Shown: positions 48,162-56,847 of the stretch, in pieces
Position numbering within the stretch: the stretch's first letter is position 1
Layout: the number at the start of each line of letters is the position of its first letter
From: Microseira wollei NIES-4236
Lineage (GTDB): Bacteria > Cyanobacteriota > Cyanobacteriia > Cyanobacteriales > Aerosakkonemataceae
Reading direction: 5' to 3'
NCBI RefSeq assembly: GCF_020521235.1
Contig: NZ_BLAY01000002.1
Span: 101,602 to 165,601, forward strand
DNA length: 64,000 nucleotides
Notes under the pieces: model-generated
Database searches by the model: none
Told to the model about the DNA's origin: nothing
What the model saw: only the letters and a program-made list of their open reading frames with translations
Translations under genes and position numbers: made by a program

Positions 48162-49151
48162 ATGTCTGCCGATCAATCTAACGCCATAGTTACGTTGTCT
48201 AATAATTTAGCCGATGCGGTTGAACGGGCAGGTGGGGCGGTTGTTGGTATTAATGCTAGACAGCGGATGGCTTCTAGTGGCGTCCACTGGCGATCTGGTG
48301 TCATTGTTACTGCTGACCATACTATTAGACGCGAGGACGAAATTACCGTTATTTTGCCCGATAATCGCACGGTTACTGCTACTTTAGTAGGAAGGGATAC
48401 GAGTACGGATTTGGCAGTTTTGAAGTTAGAGGGAATAGATTTTCCTGCTGCTACAATCGGCGATGTGGACTCGCTAAAAGTGGGTAACATAGTGCTGGCG
48501 TTGGGGAGGTCAAGCGATCGCTCTTTAACCGCCAGTTGGGGTGTAGTCAGCGCCAAAGGCGGCGCTTGGCGCACTTGGCGCGGCGGTCAAATCGACCAAT
48601 TATTATTACCCGATCTAACTTTATACCCCGGTATGGATGGAGGACCGTTAGTCGATTCTTCTGGATGCGTTGTGGGTATCAATACCGCCGGTTTATCCCG
48701 TCGCAGCGATGTAACTATTCCTGTTTCTACTGTTAACCGGGTGGTGAATCAATTGTTAGAAGCTGGACATATTAAACGGGGATATTTGGGCGTGGGTATG
48801 CAACCCGTGCGCTTGCCAGATGTGCTGATAAAGCAGCTAAATTTGTCCTCTGCTGGGGGTGCGATCGCTGTCAATATCGAACCAGGTGGCCCAGCAGATA
48901 CAGCAGGCATGTTGCTAGGTGATGTCATCGTAACACTCGACGATACCCCGATCAACGATACCTATGATGTCCTCGCAATGCTTGGATCTCAAAGCGTCGG
49001 TAAAACAATAAAGGCACAAGTTATCCGAGGTGGCACATTAATTGAACTAACAATAACTATCGGCGAAAGAGTCAGACAAGAAGGATGCGAAGGAGAGGAA
49101 AGAGGTAGGGGGAGATCGAGAGGTAGATGGAGAGGCGATCGGGAGGAATAA
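48162..49151 (+). CDS. HtrA/DegP-like protein with PDZ domain, catalytic Ser replaced (pseudoprotease)
   Basis: 329 residues, no signal peptide. The trypsin-like domain keeps the His (H53, VIVTADHTI) and Asp (D83, STDLAVLKL) of the triad. The Ser loop, normally GNSGGPL, reads YPGMDGGPLVDSSG, so D159 replaces the nucleophile. The PDZ domain is intact (GYLGVGMQPV, PGGPADTAGMLLGDVIVTLD). The C-terminal tail is Arg/Gly/Glu-rich. Start ATG 48162. It is probably a peptide-binding or regulatory partner of the active paralogue downstream. Confidence 0.85.
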   Translation: MSADQSNAIVTLSNNLADAVERAGGAVVGINARQRMASSGVHWRSGVIVTADHTIRREDEITVILPDNRTVTATLVGRDTSTDLAVLKLEGIDFPAATIGDVDSLKVGNIVLALGRSSDRSLTASWGVVSAKGGAWRTWRGGQIDQLLLPDLTLYPGMDGGPLVDSSGCVVGINTAGLSRRSDVTIPVSTVNRVVNQLLEAGHIKRGYLGVGMQPVRLPDVLIKQLNLSSAGGAIAVNIEPGGPADTAGMLLGDVIVTLDDTPINDTYDVLAMLGSQSVGKTIKAQVIRGGTLIELTITIGERVRQEGCEGEERGRGRSRGRWRGDREE

Positions 49152-49171
49152 ATCAGAATTTCCGTCGCATC

Positions 49172-49228
49172 GCCCGCCAGGGACTTAAGTCCCTGGCTAA
49201 TAGCAAAAGTCCACTTAAGTGGACTATA
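49172..49228. repeat. paired hairpins with CTTAAG centres
   Basis: CAGGGACTTAAGTCCCTG (49178-49195) and AGTCCACTTAAGTGGACT (49208-49225) are perfect palindromes with different arms and the same CTTAAG centre. Confidence 0.85.
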
Positions 49229-49285
49229 AATTACGCAGTCTCTACAAATTATTGGCGTCTTGGCGGTTTATAAAACTTTGAGCAT

Positions 49286-50251
49286 ATGACACAATTAACC
49301 GATGAATTGGCATCCATCGCAGCTACTTTGAGACGTTCTACAGTCCAAGTGCGTTCTGGAAATGACGGAGTTGGAGCGGGTGTAATTTGGCATTCTGATG
49401 GAATAATTATCACAAATGCCCATGTTGTTCGTGGGTTTTCAACAACAGTTGAGTTGTGGGATGGACGAGTATTAGAAGCGGCAATTACTGCCAAAGATCC
49501 GGTGCGAGATCTAGCGGCGATTAAAGTTAACGAAAAAGAGTTAACCGCCGCCACTATCGGCAATTCCGATAATTTACGAGTTGGTGAATTAGTGTTAGCA
49601 GTAGGCAACCCTTTAGGCGTAGTCGGCGCATTTACGACTGGAATTATCCACGCAGTTGGTATGGCTGTAGGGGCAGGTTTTACCAATAACCATACAACTG
49701 GTACAGACAATTTGACTAAACCCGCCCCTCAAGGTGAACAGAGGAAAAACCCCAATCTAAAATCCAAAATCCAAAATCTAAAATTCCCTGATTGGATACA
49801 AGCAGATATCCGACTTTATCCTGGCAATTCTGGTGGTCCTTTGGCTGATGCACGCGGTCGCGTTATCGGTATTAATAGTATGGTTGCTAATGGTTTGGCG
49901 CTGGCGATACCGAGTAATGCGGTAGAAGGTTTCTTGCAAAAACAGAACGCGCCGCGTCCTTATCTTGGGGTAACTACTCAACCCGTGTTAGTACGTTTAG
50001 GTAAACAGCGGATTTTGGGTTTATTGGTTTTGGCGGTAACTAAAAATAGTGCTGCTTTTGCGGCGGGGATTGCTCCTTTTGATGTGTTAATTAAAGCTGG
50101 GGATGACTATTTTAGGACGCCGAATGATTTGGTGAGGGTGCTTTGGGAAATGAATCCAGGGGATGTGCTACCGCTGGAATTGATTCGCCAAGGACAGCAC
50201 TATTGCTTAGATGTGATGGTGGGTGGCGCCAGCGAGGCGGAGGCGGCGTGA
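49286..50251 (+). CDS. HtrA/DegP-like serine protease with PDZ domain
   Basis: 321 residues, no signal peptide, so cytoplasmic. Full triad H46 (IIITNAHVV), D75 (VRDLAAIKV) and S182 (YPGNSGGPL). The PDZ domain is at ~222-305. Between residues ~132 and 168 it carries an insertion (KPAPQGEQRKNPNLKSKIQN) encoded by AAAATCC heptamers. Its last codons overlap the next gene by 4 bp (GTGA), so the pseudoprotease, protease and regulator probably form one unit. Confidence 0.9.
   Translation: MTQLTDELASIAATLRRSTVQVRSGNDGVGAGVIWHSDGIIITNAHVVRGFSTTVELWDGRVLEAAITAKDPVRDLAAIKVNEKELTAATIGNSDNLRVGELVLAVGNPLGVVGAFTTGIIHAVGMAVGAGFTNNHTTGTDNLTKPAPQGEQRKNPNLKSKIQNLKFPDWIQADIRLYPGNSGGPLADARGRVIGINSMVANGLALAIPSNAVEGFLQKQNAPRPYLGVTTQPVLVRLGKQRILGLLVLAVTKNSAAFAAGIAPFDVLIKAGDDYFRTPNDLVRVLWEMNPGDVLPLELIRQGQHYCLDVMVGGASEAEAA
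49751..49790. repeat. AAAATCC/AAAATCT heptamer run inside the protease gene
   Basis: CCAATCTAAAATCCAAAATC followed by CAAAATCTAAAATTCCC is a heptameric repeat of the intergenic type, translated as PNLKSKIQNLKFP between conserved protease sequence. Confidence 0.8.
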
Positions 50252-50895
50252 CGCGGGTTTTGGTTGCTGCGGATTCTGCGATCGCGCGCGCCGGTTTAGA
50301 AAGCATTCTCCTCTCTCACGCAGATTTTACCCTAGTCGGCAGTGTAGGAACCCAGCCAACTGCGCTACAGCAGCAAATTGAAACTTATGCGCCCGATGTG
50401 GTACTCCTGGATTGGGATCGAGTGGAAGACGAAGCAATATCCGAACTATTGTTTGCTTTGGGGATGGAAGTTCTGGAGTTACCGGCGATCGCTATCTTAA
50501 CCGACTCCCTAAACTCGACATCACAAGCATTACGCTTAGGCGTGCGAGCAATTCTACCCCGATCCGCAACCAAAAGCGAAATTATCGCCGCCGTTGCTGC
50601 TGCTGCTACCGGACTGTTTGTACTCCATCCCGATGCGGTAGAAACATTACAAACAACTTTACCCTCTACCCCACGCACCTTACCAGCTTCCCCGCTACAA
50701 GCACTCACCCCCCGCGAAATCGAAGTTTTGGGGATGCTAGCGGAAGGAATGGGAAATAAAACTATTGCGCGACAACTGGGAATATCCGAACATACGGTGA
50801 AATTCCACGTTGCTTCGATTTTGAGCAAACTCAATGCTTCCAGTCGCACCGAAGCAGTTACCCTGGGTGCGCGACTGGGTTTAATTATGCTCTAA
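50248..50895 (+). CDS. LuxR/NarL-type response regulator
   Basis: 215 residues. A receiver domain (VTRVLVAADSAIARAGLESI, phospho-acceptor Asp in VVLLDWDRVE) and a C-terminal HTH (LTPREIEVLGMLAEGMGNKT, HTVKFHVASILSKL). The start is the GTG overlapping the protease stop. No adjacent histidine kinase is present, so the input is unknown; it may control the protease pair. Confidence 0.9.
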   Translation: MTRVLVAADSAIARAGLESILLSHADFTLVGSVGTQPTALQQQIETYAPDVVLLDWDRVEDEAISELLFALGMEVLELPAIAILTDSLNSTSQALRLGVRAILPRSATKSEIIAAVAAAATGLFVLHPDAVETLQTTLPSTPRTLPASPLQALTPREIEVLGMLAEGMGNKTIARQLGISEHTVKFHVASILSKLNASSRTEAVTLGARLGLIML

Positions 50896-51418
50896 TATCA
50901 AGTCCCTTCCTATAATTTTAAAGCCTGCGTTCGCGAAGCGTTCCCGAAGGGTAGGCAGGCTTTGTTTGTGTAGCGACACCATGCGCGGGTGTCGGCTACT
51001 CAATTGGTTAATGGTGTTGTAGGGGCGGGTTTTACCAGATACCTTTGATCGAAAGCGAATTGTGTTGATAAACCCGCCCCCCGCGCGATGTCGATGCCAG
51101 CGAACATGATATCACTTCAAAATCGCAGATGAATCGGTATATTTTACCCCGTTCATCTGCGTTCATCTGTGTTTTAATTGACAAATTTATAATTTTTAAC
51201 AGCTAGCGTAACCTTTTAACTTTCAAACCATTTATTCCTGTGGTTGATATTATGTTAACCATATTTTATTTAAAAAGATAGACCAAACTGCCAATTTTTC
51301 TATGTCTTTAGTCTCAGATAATAAAACATTAATTTCCCGCCTGAGATTGAGGCTAGTTTCTGGTGTGAATCGATAAAGTAGAAACATCAGAAACAAGAAG
51401 ACAAAGGAAAAGACGATT
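50896..51418. other. intergenic region rich in dispersed palindromes
   Basis: Contains AAAGCCTGCGTTCGCGAAGC facing GCAGGCTTT (50925-50965), GTAGCGACACC...GGTGTCGGCTAC (50972-50999), a GGGGCGGGTTTTACC...AAACCCGCCCC pair (51021-51081) and the dispersed TTCATCTGCGTTCATCTGTG repeat (51152-51172). I see no gene here. The AAGGAAAA ribosome binding site before 51419 lies at its end. Confidence 0.6.
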
Positions 51419-51704
51419 ATGAAATTGACCAAAATTGCTAAAGCTAGCCTTCTAGCCGCCGATGATTGCTGTTGCACCTTTAAGTTTACCCGCACAAGCT
51501 CAAACCACGACTACCCCAGGGGATACTTACACGACTACTCCTCGCCAAGGTGTTGATGCTGTTAACGATGACAACGATTTTGATTGGGGTTGGTTAGGTT
51601 TACTGGGTTTAATTGGTTTGGCTGGTTTAGCAGGGCGCAAAAATGAAGAAACCGTGCGTTACCGCGAACCCAATGAAGTGAGTTCTCAGACCACCAGACG
51701 CTAG
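51419..51704 (+). pseudogene. WGxxG-anchored small secreted protein, frameshifted signal peptide
   Basis: ATG 51419 has an AAGGAAAA site and reads MKLTKIAKASLLAA. A one-base insertion near 51461 shifts into MIAVAPLSLPAQAQ, completing a signal peptide cleaved after AQA, then TTTPGDTYTTTPRQGVDAVN and the C-terminal anchor DWGWLGLLGLIGLAGLAGRK. The anchor matches the WGxxGxxG-type sorting motif. Either a fresh pseudogene, or expression starts at ATG 51462 without a basic N-region (unlikely). Confidence 0.7.
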
Positions 51705-51856
51705 ATATATCTATTCCTAACGTCAGATCTTCCTGGTTGATGCGAGGCGTTGACTGGGGAGATTTTGCTTATTAAAACTCGACTTAAGATAGTTTTTTGC
51801 TCAAGAGTTGTTGAATATATTTAATCGCAGTATCCCTTCACAGATAGACGAGAACT

Positions 51857-53394
51857 TCAGACTCTGCATTGAAAGATAATATATAAAGTTAAACAAGTAC
51901 CAGTAATTAGTAAAGCTATCGCTGAAGCAAGCAGCGGTATCATAATGCCTTGGGTCAAGAAGACAAAATAGAGTCCGTACAAAATACCGAGTGCGATCGC
52001 ATAAGCACCAAGGTCTACTAACGATTTAGATTGCCAAGCAAGCAAGCCTCCTATTAATGACCAAACCCCTATCCAAAGAGCATTACCCCACCAAGGCCAA
52101 ATCAAAATTAGCTTACTCCCCACTTCGATCAGGAGCGGCTTTAAAGAGTTGTAAGCTGGTAATTCCCATGTTCGCAGCCTTTCTTGCCACCCCGGCACCA
52201 TTAGCAAACAGGCGATCGCTAAACTGGCAACAAGCACTGTACGGAGAATGCGCCATCTGTACGGCGGTGAAAACAGGCTGTTTCTTTTGAGCAATTGCTG
52301 CCAAGTCAGCGGTGTCTCTTCCGAACTCTGACAAAATGCAGGTAACCAGCTAGCACAAGGATATTTTTTCTCTAAACCGTGTAATCTTTGCCTTGCATTG
52401 CGTATAGCGGTGTCTAAAGCAGTTCCCCTCTTGGCATATTCCTCCAAAAAATACCGAAAAAATTTGGGAGCGACCTCATCAGGCACGGGTTCCCGCATCA
52501 CAATCACAAAAGGCAAGTATATCGCTTCTTCTGCTAGCTGTTGTGCTAATCCTAACCCGTCGCAAGAGTTGAAAATCGCTAGCTGTAAACCTTTTTCTAC
52601 AGCTTTCTTCAGGGCGTATTTTAATTCATCAATTGTTAACCAATATTCCTCATTAATCTGAATTATTCCCTGTTGACTATTGGGTTGAGTCAAACTATGT
52701 CCAGCAAAAAATAGAATGTCCCATCCCTGTTCCCAAAGCCGATCGTTCAACTCTTCTACTGAAGGCTGTATAAGAAATTCGATTTTTGCTTGTCGAGCTA
52801 AATTTTTCAAAGCTTGCCTCTCTGATTCGGGATTAATGCCAGGGCCAAAAATCGCCAAAATTTTAACTTTTCCCTTAGCAGAAGGTGAAGCTGGTTTTTT
52901 AACTAATTCAAACTCAGGAACGCTGAAGATGATTTCTGGTTGGGTTTCCAGGGGCAAATCCCACAGATGCCAAGGTAGTCTTCGCAGCCAAATGTTGTAA
53001 GTTCGCAGCAACACTCGCACATCTTTGGATGACTTCAGTTGACGGCACAATTCGTCCTCAATAACGCGAAACCGATTTTCCAATTTCAGCCAGGTATTCA
53101 TGCTTGTTTTTAACGCTTTAGCCGCCTGGAAGCTGCAAAAGCTTCAGGTTTTTGAGAATAGTTTGTTACCTGTCCCTGTTTTTCTTTAAGGGAACGGTAA
53201 AACGCCTCTAAGTTGCGGTAAAGCGACTGCCATTGGCGATATTGATTGAGAAGATCTGGATTTCTGGGCAACTTACCGCTTCTCGTTAAAGTAGGGGTGT
53301 GTTTGTTGTCTTCCTTAATTACCAAATTTACGGCAAATCCATGCTCAAAGTCTCCATATATCTCCAGTACGATCAGCTTACCCATTGCCAGCAC
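51857..53394 (-). pseudogene. CHAT-domain (caspase-like) protein with C-terminal membrane region, frameshifted
   Basis: The N-terminal piece (53394-53110; KLIVLEIYGDFEHGFAVNLV, RQWQSLYRNLEAFYRSLKE) and the main piece (to 51857) are in different frames. Sequence SFCSFQAAKALKTSMNTWL in the second frame bridges them, so one indel near 53140 splits the gene. The CHAT peptidase domain has its His in ILFFAGHS and Cys in AIFNSCDGLGLA. After ~residue 400 of the joined protein, ERLRTWELPAYNSL resembles the start of a CHASE2 sensor, but only membrane helices follow. CHAT proteins with DUF1822 neighbours are common in cyanobacteria; the role is unknown. Confidence 0.75.
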
Positions 53395-53553
53395 CCTTAA
53401 GTATTCTTCTTAAGAAACAAAGCTCAAAGCCTTATTTGTCAAGGGTTAGAATATTGTAACGGCAGCGTAAACCGCCCCCGTAAAAGACTCGCATCTTACA
53501 CCTTTATTAATAAGGCTTAAGAAATCAGTTTGATGAACGAAAAATCAAAATTT
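53395..53553. other. spacer between CHAT and DUF1822 fragments
   Basis: Short spacer with AT-rich sequence and a CACCTTTATTAATAAGGC hairpin-like stretch near 53500. No gene. Confidence 0.4.
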
Positions 53554-53939
53554 TCACGTTTCATCATTTGCAATAAACAAAGGTGATGGCGGTGGTTCAA
53601 GCTCTGAGATGGCGAACTTTTCGGTAATGCTAACACCCTGCCAATCTACTTTCACCCCAAATCGATCTCCCCGTTCGGCCTCAAACTGATATTGGATGAA
53701 TTTATCAGCGCTTCTGGCTGTAACTTCTTTGAAAATTTCCTCTGACTCATCAAGTACAATCAGTTTGAGTCCTGGGGGTAAATAACTATTTTCTCCTGTT
53801 GGATACACCTGCAAATTAACTGCCACGGTATCTTCGTTTTCTCGCGAAAGATTGATAATCAAAATGAACGGATGACCTGCTAATTCTATTCCTAGATCGA
53901 TCACCTTTCCCCGTCTCACTTTTACAGCAGTTTCGAGGT
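53554..53939 (-). pseudogene. DUF1822 family protein, C-terminal fragment
   Basis: Reads NLETAVKVRRGKVIDLGIEL then HPFILIINLSRENEDTVAVN, VYPTGENSYLPPGLKLIVLD and FGVKVDWQGVSITEKFAI, the conserved end of DUF1822 proteins that sit upstream of CHAT genes. The frame runs open up to the IS630 end at 53942, so the 5' two-thirds of the gene was separated by that insertion and is not found on the far side. Confidence 0.7.
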
Positions 53940-53941
53940 TA

Positions 53942-54910
53942 ATGAGGTACAGGTATTAGTGCATCGAAAATTACAATGAAACCGTACTCAATTGATTTGC
54001 GAGAAAAAATAGTAAATGCTTATGAAAGAGGTAACACGTCAATCCGAAAAGTAGCTGTTCAATTTGGCGTAGCGAAAAGCTACGTACAAAAGCTCCTCCA
54101 ACAAAAGAGAACACTCGGTCATCTAGAACCCAAAAAGCAAGGTGGTGCAATGAAGGGTAGATTGGATGACTACAGTAGCGAATTAGCGGAAATGGTTAAA
54201 AAACATCCGGATGCAACTTTATCCGAATACTGTGAGTATTTTGGAGAAAAATATAACATTTGGGTATGTGCAAGTGTAATGTGTGGTGCATTGCAAAAAC
54301 ACAATCTAACACGAAAAAAAAACTTTACGTAGTAGCCAAGCGAAAACAGAAAGAGTCCAAAAACTGAGAATCTAGTATTGGGAGAAAGTAAGACAAGTAG
54401 ACCCATAAAACCTTGTTTTTATTGATGAAATGGGTGTCTTACTGGGTTTGACTCGAACTCATGGTAGAAGCGAACGCGGCAGTAGGTTGTATGATTTTAA
54501 GCCATATTATCGAGGTGCAAAAGTTAGTGTAATCGGGGGAATCAGTTTAAAGAAAGTTTTAGCTGTCATGACTTTAAACGGCTCGATGGATGGAGATGCA
54601 TATAAAGTCATCGAACATTTTTTGTTACCACAATTATGGACTGGTGCAGTAGTTGTAATGGATAATCTTCCGGCACATCAAGTCGTAGAAATTAAACCCT
54701 TAATTGAATCTGTTGGTGCTGTTCTATACCTGTCTCCCTATTCCCCTGAATTTAATCCCATCGAGCATTGGTGGTCACAATTAAAAGCATTCTTGAAACA
54801 ATTTTATCCAAAGAATGCCTCTGGAGTTGATGTTTTAATAAAAATAGCAGAATTAATTAATCCTGAACATATCAAAAATTGGTTGACAAATTGCTGATAC
54901 TGTACCTCAT
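53942..54910 (+). mobile_element. IS630-family element, inactive
   Basis: Terminal inverted repeats ATGAGGTACAGGTATTAG (from 53942) and CTGATACTGTACCTCAT (to 54910). It contains one transposase gene broken by stops. A clean TA duplication is not evident at the ends. Confidence 0.85.
53976..54897 (+). pseudogene. IS630-family transposase, disrupted
   Basis: The HTH part (MKPYSIDLREKIVNAYERGN, VAKSYVQKLLQQKRTLGHLE) ends at 54332. The DDE part reads FIDEMGV (first Asp), VVMDNLPAH (second Asp) and SPEFNPIEHWW (Glu). Between them, ~54332-54425, are a frameshift and stops, including a TAA one substitution from GAA in DP-stop-NLVFIDEMG. All three catalytic residues survive, so decay is recent. Confidence 0.9.
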
Positions 54911-54947
54911 GAACTCCGAATATGCTGTATATAACAAGCAACAAATT

Positions 54948-55340
54948 ATGATGGCACAGTCTGGTGTAGGTCTATCTGTTAACATGGATTTACTTGGCAT
55001 TGCTAACCAAATCAGATCCGATATCAAATCTGCTCAAAACCGTAGCGGATTTGTGAAAAATTTAGCGAACACAGCTTATTATGCTGCGCGTTTTGCTGCG
55101 AAGCGACACAATTTGGGTAAGCGATACCATGTGATGGTTTTTAATTTGAACCAAAACTATCAGGAAAGATTTAAAGGTGTTGTATTCTATGGTTCAGCAG
55201 TTTATGACGGCATACATTACGGTATTTGGGTGTTTGAAAGTGGTGAATTCATCAATCAAGGCGATGGTGGATGGATTAACTGGGCTTTTATAGGCCGGTT
55301 TGACAAAAATGGTGGTTATGTAAAATTCAAACCGTCATAG
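54948..55340 (+). CDS. hypothetical protein downstream of IS630
   Basis: A 130-residue soluble protein I do not recognise. N-terminal helical part (LLGIANQIRSDIKSAQN, NLANTAYYAARFAAKRHNLG) and a beta-rich C-terminus (YHVMVFNLNQNY, GIWVFESGEFINQGDGGWIN, GRFDKNGGYVKF). The start is uncertain: ATG 54948/54951 is favoured, while ATG 54909 lies at the IS630 end and could only have been created by the insertion. Confidence 0.5.
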   Translation: MMAQSGVGLSVNMDLLGIANQIRSDIKSAQNRSGFVKNLANTAYYAARFAAKRHNLGKRYHVMVFNLNQNYQERFKGVVFYGSAVYDGIHYGIWVFESGEFINQGDGGWINWAFIGRFDKNGGYVKFKPS

Positions 55341-55427
55341 TCGTAGTCAGAAGACGAAGAGCATAAATAGCCCAATCTCCAACTTATCCGACACCAGAAA
55401 CATACCCTCCTGAGAAATCCTTGCTAG

Positions 55428-55462
55428 CCCCTTCCAGGCGACTGGAAGGGGTATTCTTATTG
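55428..55462 (+). terminator. rho-independent-like terminator
   Basis: CCCCTTCCAG (55428-55437) and CTGGAAGGGG (55442-55451) form a perfect 10-bp stem with a 4-nt loop, followed by TATTCTTATT. Confidence 0.75.
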
Positions 55463-55496
55463 GGGGTAGTATAGATTGAATAGCCCCTACTGACTC

Positions 55497-56429
55497 ATGA
55501 CCAATAAAGTAATCGTTTTCGGTAGCATCAACATGGACTTAGTAGTAAAAACACCCCGGTTACCCATTCCGGGAGAAACCCTACTAGGTCATGATTTTTT
55601 TACCGCACCGGGGGGAAAAGGCGCAAATCAGGCGGTAGCAATGGCAAAATTGGGTATCCCAACTTATATGGTGGGAAGGGTGGGAAAAGATGCCGAAGGT
55701 AACTCCCTCCTCGCCAGTCTGCAAACCTATGGCGTATCCACAGATTACGTCTTAACCGATACCGAAGCTCATTCCGGTGTCGCAATTATTGCCGTAGAAG
55801 ATAGCGGGCAAAATAATATTATCGTCGTTCCCGGTGCCAATCGTCGCGTAAATACTGAAGATGTGGAAAGATTGAGTAATATTTTTGACAATGCAGCCGC
55901 TTTGTTATTGCAATTAGAGATCCCTTTATCGGCTGTAATTTTAGCAGCAAAAGCCGCTCGGAATGCCGGAATATCAGTCATTTTAGATCCAGCACCCGCG
56001 CAGAAAGATATCCCGGATGAAATTTATCCACTGGTAGATATTATTACCCCAAATGAAATCGAAGCGGCGCAATTAGTTGGTTTTCCAGTTAATAACCCGG
56101 AAACGGCACTTGAAGCTGCTGCGGTATTGCGTCAGCGGGGGGTGAAAACTGCCATTGTCAAATTAGGGGCATTGGGTGTTTGCTGTGCTACAGAGGATGA
56201 GAGTTTCTTCGTGCCAGCATTTCCCGTGGAAGCGGTGGATACAACTGCTGCTGGAGATGCATTTAATGGGGGTTTGGTAGCAGCTTTAACAGAAGGACAT
56301 TCGCTGCGACAGGCGGTGGTATGGGGTGCGGCGGCGGGTGCGATCGCTACTACCCTTCCCGGTGCAATGCCTTCGATGCCCTCCCGCGATACATTTAACC
56401 AGTTTCTCAAAGATCGCCAAATTCTGTGA
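55497..56429 (+). CDS. rbsK: ribokinase (PfkB family)
   Basis: A 310-residue sugar kinase, ribose to ribose-5-phosphate. VFGSINMDLVVKTPRLPIPG and GGKGANQAVAMAKLG are the substrate-side motifs; DTTAAGDAFNGG holds the catalytic Asp and anion hole. The family is certain; specificity for ribose is likely from the N-terminal motif. No rbs transport genes are nearby. Confidence 0.92.
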   Translation: MTNKVIVFGSINMDLVVKTPRLPIPGETLLGHDFFTAPGGKGANQAVAMAKLGIPTYMVGRVGKDAEGNSLLASLQTYGVSTDYVLTDTEAHSGVAIIAVEDSGQNNIIVVPGANRRVNTEDVERLSNIFDNAAALLLQLEIPLSAVILAAKAARNAGISVILDPAPAQKDIPDEIYPLVDIITPNEIEAAQLVGFPVNNPETALEAAAVLRQRGVKTAIVKLGALGVCCATEDESFFVPAFPVEAVDTTAAGDAFNGGLVAALTEGHSLRQAVVWGAAAGAIATTLPGAMPSMPSRDTFNQFLKDRQIL

Positions 56430-56589
56430 GCTTTCATCACTTACTCGTTTCCTGCCGCAAAAATACCTATTTAATCAACCGCAGAGGACGCTCCAGGACG
56501 CAGAGGTAAGAGAAAAGAAGAGAGAAGTGGGTAGGGAGTGTTTTTTGGGCGGCGATCGCCCCAAATTTTTATCTACAAATATTACCACC

Positions 56590-56795
56590 GAAATCCACGT
56601 ACCAGTATGATTTATTACCATCGCCCCGGGTGGAGCTGGATTTTTAGGCAACAGCCATTCCGGCTAAAGTCCTCTAGGATAGGAGTAGCCGCATTGAGTC
56701 CGGTAAGGCTGGGATATAGCTCAGCCTTAGTTCCGGGCGACTTTTGCGTCTCGACCTGAAGCTGCTACCTCTCCCCCAACCTACGTGGAAGGGAT
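56590..56795 (+). ncRNA. possible structured RNA upstream of prlC
   Basis: A ~200-nt segment free of ORFs with nested complementarity. Closing stem TCCACGTA (56594-56601) with TACGTGGA (56782-56789). Middle stem GGATAGGAGTAGC (~56677-56689) with GCTACCTCTCC (~56764-56774). Apical hairpin TAAGGCTGGGATATAGCTCA continuing GCCTTA (56704-56729). A side hairpin TTTAG...AGCC/GGCT...CTAAA lies near 56642-56668. The long bulged rod recalls 6S RNA, but I cannot confirm a 6S signature, and it could also be a 5' leader of prlC. Confidence 0.4.
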
Positions 56796-56847
56796 AAGCT
56801 GGGAGAATTCACTGACAATTAACTTTAAACTGGTATAAAAACCACCC

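Noticed and set aside
51250..51495. 81-residue minus-strand ORF with a hydrophobic stretch
   Set aside because: It overlaps the leader and signal-peptide region of the better-supported WGxxG gene on the plus strand.
56618..56800. tRNA or cobalamin riboswitch
   Set aside because: No T-loop/CCA-stem cloverleaf and no B12-box; kept only as an unnamed structured RNA candidate.
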